Shown here piece after piece: positions 56,386 to 64,000 of a stretch of DNA of 64,000 nucleotides; position 1 is the stretch's first letter; each line of letters opens with the position of its first letter. This stretch comes from Canna indica (Eukaryota > Streptophyta > Magnoliopsida > Zingiberales > Cannaceae), in contig CP136890.1 in assembly GCA_034359265.1 (NCBI GenBank), positions 46,164,501-46,228,500 on the forward strand, in the 5' to 3' direction. The position numbers and the translations under genes were made by a program. Below the pieces are notes generated by a model that saw only the letters and a list, made by a program, of their open reading frames with translations, searched no databases and had not been told where the DNA came from.

Positions 56386-59300
56386 CGAAACCATGTTTTC
56401 AACTTTCGAAACCAAGTTCACAACTTCCGGAAACATGTTCGCAACTTTCCGAACAAAGTTCCCAACTTTCCGAGCCAAGTTCCGAACTTTAGGAACCAAG
56501 TTCTCAACTTTCCGAATCAAGTTCTCAACTTCCAAAACCCAGTTCCCAACTTTTATAACTAGGTTCACAGCTCTCAGAACCAAGTTTACAACTATTTGAA
56601 CCAAGTTCTGAACCAATTCTCCAACTTTTCAAACCATGTTTCTAACTTTCAAAACCAAGTTACCAATTGTCGGAACCATGTTCATAACTTTCAGAACTAA
56701 GTTCCCAACTTTCGGAACCAAGTTCCCAATTTTCGAAATCAAGTTCCCAACTTTTCGAACCAAGTTCTCAACATTCCGAACCAAGTTCCCAACTTTTCAA
56801 ACCAACTTCCCAACTTTCCGAACGAAGTTCCCAACTTTTGGAACCAAGTTCTCATCTTTCAGAAACAAGTTCTCAACTTTCGGAACCAAGTTCCCAACTT
56901 TCCAAACAAAATTCCGAACTTTCCGAACCAAGTTCTCAACTTTCCGAACCAAGTTCCCAACTTTCGGAACAAATCTTCCAACTTTTCGAATCAAGTTCCC
57001 AACTTTCCAAACCAAGTTCCCAATTTCGGAAACAAGTTCTCAACTTTCGGAACAAAGTTCCCAACTTTCTGAACAAAGCTCCCGACTTTTTGAGTCAAGT
57101 TCTGAACTTTAGGAAATAATTTCCCAAATTTATGAACCAAGTTCTCAACTTTCCGAACATAGTTCCCAACTTGCCGAATCAAGTTCTCAACTTCCAAAAC
57201 CAAGTTTCCAACTTTCAGAACTAAGTTCCCAACTTTCCGAACCAAGTTCCCAACTTTCTGAACCAAGTTCCCAACTTCAGAAACCAAGTTCCGAACTTTC
57301 CGAACAAAATTCTGAACTTTCCGAACAAAGTTCACAACTTTCTGAGCCAAGTTCCCAACTTTTTGAACCATATTTCTATATTTCAGAACCAAGTTACCAA
57401 CTGTCGGAATCGAGTCATAACTTTCGAAACTAAGTTCCCAACTTCCCTAACCAAGTTCCCAACTTTCTGAACCAAGTTCCCAATTTTTGGAACCAAGTTC
57501 CAATTTTTGAAACCATGTTCCCAACTTTCCGAACGAAGTTCCCAACTTTTCGAACAAAGTTCCCAACTTTTCGAACAAAGTTCCCAACTTTCGGAACTAA
57601 GTTCCCAATTGTCGGAACCAAGTTCCCAACTTTCGAATCCTTGATCCCAACTTTCAGAACCAAATTTTGAACTTTCGGAACCAAATTCTCAACTTTCCGA
57701 ACCAAGTACCCAACTTTCCTAACCAAATTCCCAATTTTCGGAACAAAGCTTCCAACTTTTCGAATCAAGTTCCCAATTTTTCAAACTAAGTTTTCAACTT
57801 TCGGAACTAAGTTCCCAACTTCCCTAACCATGTTCCCAACTTTCCAATTTCGAAACCTAGTTGCCAACTTTTCGAACCAAGTTTCGTACTTTGCGAACCA
57901 AGTTATCAACTTTCCTGACCAAGTTTCCAACTTTTCGAACCAAGTTCTCAACTTTCCGAACGAAATTCCCAACTTTTCGAACCAAGTTTCCAACTTTCGG
58001 AATCATGTTCCCAACTTTCGGAACCAAGTTCTCAACTTTTTGAACCAAGTGACCAACTTTCCTAACCAAATTCCCAACTTTCGAAAAAAAGCTTCCAACT
58101 TTTCGAATCAAGTTCCCTTCTTTCCAAACCAAGTTCCCAATTTTCAAAACCAACTTTCCAATTTCGGAACCAAGTTCCCAATTTTCGAACCATGTTCCCA
58201 ACTTTCGGAACCAAGTTTTCAACTTTCAGAAACAAGTTCCAACTTTTTGAACAAAGTTCCCAACTTTCCGAACAAGTTCCCAACTCTCTGAGCCAAGTTC
58301 CGAACTTTAGGAACCAAGATCCCAACCTTTCGAATCAAGTTCTTAACTTCCAAAACGAAGTTCCCAACTTTCACAACTAGGTTCTCAACTTTCCGAACAA
58401 AGTTCCCAACTTTACGAACTAAGATCCCAACCTTCTGAACCAAGTTCCCAACTTTTCGAACCATGTTTCTAACTTTCAGAACCAAGTTACCAACAGTCGG
58501 AACCAAGTTCATAACTTTCAGAACTAAGTTCTCAACTTCAATAACCAAGTTTCCAACTTTCTGAACCAAATTTTCTACTTTCTGAACCAAGTTCCCAACT
58601 TTTCGAACCATCAACATTCCGAACGAAGTTCCCAATTTTTTGAACCAAGTTCTCATAATTCAGAAACAAGTTCTCAACTTTCGAAACCAAGTTCCCAACT
58701 TTCGGAACCATGTTCCAAACTTTTCGAACCAAATTCCGAACTTTCTGAACCAAGTTCTCAACTTTCCGAACCAAGTTCCCAACTTTCCCAACCAAATTCC
58801 AAACTTTCGGAACAACGCACTCAACTTTTCGAATCAAGTTCCCAAGTTTCCAGACCAAGTTCCCAATTTCGGAAACAAGTTCTCAACTTTTGGAACCAAG
58901 TTTCCAACTTTCGAAACCATATTCCCAACTTTTCGAACAAAGTTCCCAACTTTACGAGTCAAGTTCCGAACTTTAGGAAATAAGTTTCCAAATTTCTGAA
59001 CCAAGTTCTCAACTTTCTGAACCAAGTTCTCAACTTTCCGAATCAAGTTCTCAACTTCTGAAACCAAGTTCCCAACTTTCACAACTAGGTTCTCTATTAT
59101 CCGAACAAAGTTCCCAACATTTTGAACCAAGTTCCCAACTTTTCGAACCAAGATCCCAACTTTCGAAACCAAGTTTCCAACTTTCGGAACAAAGTTCCCA
59201 ACTTTCCGAATCAAGTTCTCAACTTTCCGAACCAACTATCCAACTTTTCGAACCAAGTTCCCAACTCTCTGAGCCAAGTTTTGAACTTTAGAAACTAAGT

Positions 59301-61414
59301 TTCCAACTTTCATAACAAAATTCCCAACCTTCTGAACCAAGTTGCCAACTTTACGAACTATATTTCTAACTTTCAGAACCAATTTACCAATTGTCGGAAC
59401 CAAGTTTATAACTTTTAGAACTAATTTCACAACTTCCCTAACCAAGTTCCCAACTTTCTGAACGTAGTTCCCAATTTTCGGAACCAAGTTCCCAATTTTT
59501 GGAATCAAGTTCCCAACTTTTCGAACCAAGTTCTAACTTTTCAGACCAAATTTCTAACTTTTCGAAACATGTTCCAAACTTTCCGAACGAAGTTCCCAAC
59601 TTTTCGAACCAAGTTCTCATCTTTCGGAAATAAGTTCTCAACTTTCGAAACTAAGTTCCCAACTTTCAGAATCATGTTCCCAACTTTTCGAACCAAATTT
59701 TGAACTTTCCAAACCAAATTCTCAACTTTCCAAACCAAGTTCCCAACTTTTGTAACCAAATTCTCAACTTTTCGAATCAAGTTCCCAATTTTTCAAACCA
59801 AGTTTCCAACTTTCAGAACTAAATTCCCTACTTCCCTAATCAAGTTTCAAACTTTTTAAACCAAGTTTTCAACTTTCGGAACCATATCCCCAACTTTCGG
59901 AACCAAATTCTAAACTTTCCGAACCAAGTTCTCAACTTTCCGAACCAAGTAACCAACTTTCCTAACCAAATTCTCAACTTTCGAAAAAAAGCTTCCAACT
60001 TCTTGAATCAAGTTCCCATCTTTCCAAACCAAGTTCCCAATTTTCGGAACCATATCCCCAACTTTCGGAACCAAATTCTGAACTTTTCGAACCAAGTTCT
60101 CAACTTTCCAAACCAAGTAACCAAATTCCCAACTTTCGAAAAAAAGCTTCCAACTTTTTGAATCAAGTTCCCATCTTTCCAAACCAAGTTCAAAATTTTC
60201 GAAACCAAGTTCCCAACTTTAGGAATCAAGTACCCAACTTTCCGAACCATGTCTCCAACTTTCCGAACAAAGTTCCTTTTTTTCGAAACTAAGTTACCAA
60301 CTTTTGTAACAAAATTTCCAATTTTCGGAACCAAGTTCCCAACTTTTCGAACCAAGTTCTTAATTTTCGGAACCAAGTTCCCAACTTTCGAAACCAAGTT
60401 CTCAACTTTCGGAACTAAGTTCTCAACTTTCAGAAACAAGTTCCAACTTTTCGAACAAAGTTCCCAACTTTTCGAACATGTTCCCAACTCTCTGAGTCAA
60501 GTTTCGAACTTTAGGAACCAAGTTTCCAACTTTCCGAATCATGTTCTCAACTTCCAATGCGAAGTTCCCAATTTTCAGAACTAGGTTCTCAACTTTCCGA
60601 ACAAAGTTCCCAACTTTTTGAAATAAGTTCTCAACTTTTCGAACCAAGTTCCCAACTTTTCAAACCAAGATCCCAATTTTCCGAACCAAGTTCCCAACTT
60701 TAGGAACCAAGTTCTCAACTTTCTGAACCAAGTTCCCAACTTTCCGAACCAACTTCCAAACGTTCCGAACCAAGTTCCCAACTCTTCGAGCCAAGTTTCG
60801 AACTTTAGAAACCAAGTTCTCAACTTTCTGAACAAAGTTCCCATCTTTCCGAACAAAGTTCCCAACTTTTCGAACAAAGTTCCCAACTTTCAACGAATTT
60901 CCCCCAACTTTCTGAACTAAATTCCCACCTTTCTGAACAAACGTCCCAACTTTCCGAACCAAATTCTCAACTTTTCGAGCCGAGTTTCGAACTTTAGTAA
61001 CCATGTTCCTAACTTTCCAAACCAAGTTCCCAACTTTGCAAACCAAGATCCCAACTTTCCGAACCATTTCCAAACCAAATTCCCAACTTTTTGAACCAAA
61101 TTCTGAACTTTCGAAATAAAGTTCCCAACTTTGCAAACCAAGTTCCCAACTTTCCGAACCATTTCCAAACCAAGTTCCCAACTTTTTGAACCAAATTCTG
61201 AACTTTCGAAATAAACATCCTAACTTTCCGAATCTAGTTCCCAACTTTCTGAACCAAGTTCTCAATTTTCGGAACAAAGTTCCCAACTTCCCTAACCAAA
61301 TTTCTTACTTTCTAAACTAAGTTCCCAACTTTCTGAATCAAATTTTGAACTTTCAAAATAAACTTCCCAACTTTCCGAACGCAGTTCCCAACTATCTGAA
61401 CCAAGTTCCCAATT

Positions 61415-62287
61415 AATGGCAATGTTGAGGTGCTCACTATGGACTCAGGGTTCTTTATTTTTCGCTTCTCACAAAGGGACGATGCAGATGCTATTCTTGA
61501 GGGCAGCCCATGGTTTATTCAAAACAGGTTTCTTGCTCTTCGAAAATGGGATAGAGCCATGAAGTTGGAAAAGGCTGAGATGGCTACAATTCCTATATGG
61601 GTAAAGTTTTTTGATGTTCCTCTGTTTATGTGGACTCCTTTCTTTATTAATAAGTTTTGCAGTGTTATTGGCAAACCTGTATATCTGGATCACATGTCAT
61701 CAACAAAACACCGTTTGGGTTATCTCCGTGCTTGCATTGAGGTGCCTTTAAATTGCACTTATCCTAAAGATTTGTCTGTGAGCATGAATAATGAGGAGTA
61801 CAATATTCATGTTGAATATGATTGGATACCAGTCCATTGCACAAATTGCAAAAAATTTGGGCATGCTACTAGAAATTGCAGCAATAATACCAAGCAAGTG
61901 TGGGTTCCTAAGAAGGCACATCACCAACCACCTCTTGAGCCACAACAAGAGATTGTTAAAGCTAATCATGTTGAAGAAGACAAAACTCTTAATAAACAGG
62001 TGGAGGACATGAATAAATTGTCTATTCTTCAATATGCTAATATGCGGAAGAAAGGCAAAGCATATGTTGTTGAACCAGAAATGCCACAGTCAAAAGGTAA
62101 AATAACCTCTCCCAATAGGTTCGATGTCCTGGCAGATTCTTCAGATAATGATCTACACAATGATGATGATTATGATCCTATGGAGGAAGCTAATCTCCAT
62201 GCACAAATTAAAAAGGCCAAAGGAGGTGCAGAAAGTTCTAGGAAACTGGGCAAGAAGAAGAGTACCGAATCCAATAGATGCAAGTAG
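61415..62287 (+). pseudogene. LINE-E ORF1, N-terminally truncated
   Basis: An open frame of about 290 codons but lacking its N-terminal part. It enters inside the DUF4283-like domain: GFFIFRFSQRDDADAILEGS, PWFIQNRFLALRKW, PIWVKFFDVPLFMW and GYLRACIEVPL. The knuckle CTNCKKFGHATRNC (CX2CX4HX4C) follows near 61838, then VWVPKK and a charged tail with an acidic DDDYDP stretch. The TAG at 62285-62287 overlaps the ORF2 ATG at 62278. Met codons inside the frame are not its true start. Confidence 0.88.
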
Positions 62288-64000
62288 CCTTTTGGAACAT
62301 TCGGGGCCTGAACAGTTGTGCTAAGCAAAGGCCATCAGAAGTAAGATTTCCCAACACAAACTTCACTGTTTCTTTCTATTGGAGACTAGAGTCAAATTGG
62401 AGAACTCAGCTCGTGTCTTGAATATTGTGGATGGATGGAATTATCATGTCAATGTTTGCCCTAATCATCACGGTAGAATATGGTGTATTTGGAATCCTGC
62501 TGTTGTGGATATTTCTATCATAGCTTCTACAGATCAGGTTGTTTCGGGCAGCATTAAGTTTATTCAGCTAGGTACTACCTTTTCCTTCTCTGTGGTCTAT
62601 GGACTTTATTCTAACGATGATAGGACCCATATTTGGACTGCTTTAAATGAATTTGCAAATCATGTTGAGGGGCCTTGGACCGTCTTTGGTGATTTTAATA
62701 TGGTCTTCTCTCCTTCTGAAAAACATGGGGGCAGCGATGTTAATGGCTCATACATTGAGAGCATTACTGATAACCTTGATAACTTGGGCCTATTTAATAT
62801 GACGAGTAAAGGTAATTTCTTTACGTGGACTAATTCTTCTACAGGCAGCAATAGAGTATGCGAAAAACTTGACAGGGTTCTATGTAATCAAAATTGGGTT
62901 TCTGCATTTCCGGATTCAGAGGCTACATTCCATAATCCTGATGTATTTGATCATACTTTTGTCACATTTAGGGTGTGCACCTTACCTTGGCGACTTCGGA
63001 ATTTCCATTTCTTTAATTATTGGCCTCAGGAAACTGGCTTCCTAGATTGTGTTGAGGCAGCTTGGAACCTGCCTGTCACTAGCAGATTCGGCCACAGAAC
63101 TACAAGAATGTTTATTCTTATCCAAAAATTAAAAAGGACCAGGAGGGCTCTTCAAATGTGGTCTAGGGACTTGATGAAGGCTCAAAGGAGTCACATACAT
63201 TCACTGCACTCTAAGCTTCATGGCTTACAGACTATCACTCTCTCTACAAATATGGCTGATAGGGCTATCATTGAAGAGGCTGTAGGGCTGAACTTCTTAG
63301 GCTCTACGCTAATGAGGAGGCATCCTTTAGACAAAAATCAAGAGATACTTGGTTACGCCTTGGTGACTCAAACTCAAAGTTTTTCCATAATTCCTTAAAA
63401 TCCAAATATAGTAGAAATGCCTTACTTTCTATTAAAGATGCAGATGAGACTATTCTTGAGGTCCAAGCTCTTGATCAAGAAGCCATCACCTACTTTACTA
63501 GGATGTTTGCTCCTGAGATTCCTCATGTGAATTTTTCTAATGTTCAGGTCCAAAGTTACCTCTCTCAACAAAGCATATTCCTGTTGTCTCAGTCGGTTAC
63601 CCCTCACGAGATTGAACAAGTAATACTGTCATCAAATTCTGATAAGGCCCCTAGCGTTGATGGATTAAATGCTGAATTTTATAAATCGTGTTGGTCTATC
63701 ATTAAGGATGATGTTATTGCTGAAATTCTTGAGTTCTTTAGGACTGGTAAACTTCTTAGTGAAGTTAATATTACCTCCAACACTCTCATTCCTAAATCCT
63801 AGGAAGGAGAACACCAACTCATTTTCTGATTACCATCCTCTCTCTATTTGCAAGATGATCTACAGATTTATTTCAAAGCTTATTGCGAATAGGCTCAAGG
63901 TTGTATTACCTGATTTGATTAGCCCAACCCAACATGCCTTTATGCGTGGTAGGCTCATACATGACAATATTGCTCTATGCCATAGTCTTATGCACAACTA
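62278..64000 (+). pseudogene. LINE-E ORF2, partial and frameshifted
   Basis: ATG at 62278. Endonuclease: FWNIRGLNSC, LLETRVK, VYGLY, FGDFNMVF and FDHTFV. A single-base frameshift lies between about 62320 and 62330, before ETRVK. A second lies near 63300, where the EEA-SFRQK-like region changes frame, and a third near 63797, before RT motif YHPLSICKMIYRFISK. The RT start (DKAPSVDGLNAEFYKS) and FMRGRLIHDNIALCH are readable. The rest of RT lies outside the window. Confidence 0.88.

Larger units (their letters stand above)
49477..61412. repeat. 21-bp satellite, block 6 (11.9 kb)
   Basis: The longest block, about 570 monomers, same orientation as all others. 49.5-54.1 kb carries the ACACATC variant (near 49584, 53451, 53785 and 54101). 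From about 51.5 kb a second variant, GAGCCAAGTTCCGAAC followed by TTTAGGAA, becomes frequent (about 51565, 51867, 52626, 55463, 56477, 58289, 59274, 60497, 60790 and 60981). It ends where LINE-E begins. Confidence 0.95.
61413..64000 (+). mobile_element. LINE-E, 5'-truncated, runs off the window
   Basis: Begins abruptly within the ORF1 domain next to satellite sequence and continues past 64000 within RT. Protein and DNA place it with LINE-C: 62990-63220 matches bases 1-228. Codon and base use is more AT-rich than in the A/B/G family. Confidence 0.92.

Overview
The window is repeat-only nuclear DNA from a plant, probably a flowering plant. I infer this from L1-clade LINEs whose ORF1 has a DUF4283-type domain plus a CCHC knuckle, a hAT MITE, and an LTR element primed by initiator-Met tRNA. 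I see no host gene, tRNA or rRNA. The species cannot be named from the sequence. LINE names A to G below are my own labels. || Left part (1-19822): a nested stack. The oldest layer is a decayed LINE (LINE-C, + strand), present as four pieces: 1-286, 8285-8365, 11282-11403 and 18050-19822. Three elements split it. LINE-A (287-8271) carries a 688-bp hAT MITE (365-1052) in its 5' UTR and has near-matching 13-bp flanks. A non-autonomous LTR element lies in reverse orientation (8366-11281) with a GTTT target duplication. LINE-B (11404-18035) is a near-intact full-length LINE with a perfect 14-bp target-site duplication. Removing the three insertions restores a continuous reverse-transcriptase reading frame. 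|| Middle and right (19823-61412): about 28 kb of one 21-bp satellite, in one orientation throughout, cut into blocks by later insertions. These are LINE-F (20413-22075), an unidentified island (23586-24029), a LINE end of only 14 nt plus poly-A (31188-31221), LINE-D (31311-35846) and the full-length minus-strand LINE-G (42565-49476). The monomer is 7 codons long and has no stop in any of six frames, so it yields many long but almost certainly meaningless open frames. The array has higher-order structure: diagnostic variant monomers confined to different domains, and duplications of about 0.8-1.8 kb. From 61413 to the right edge lies LINE-E, of the same family as LINE-C. || Working logic: the LINEs encode the usual pair, ORF1 (RNA-binding) and ORF2 (endonuclease, reverse transcriptase, zf-RVT), with the ORF2 ATG overlapping the ORF1 stop. 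Every ORF2 here is broken; LINE-B is the least damaged. The most interesting observation is that the 5' UTRs of the A/B/G family each hold a short array of about 20 bp period whose TTCCCA/TGGGAA core and 7-residue translation resemble the satellite. This suggests, but does not prove, that the satellite grew from LINE 5' UTR repeats.
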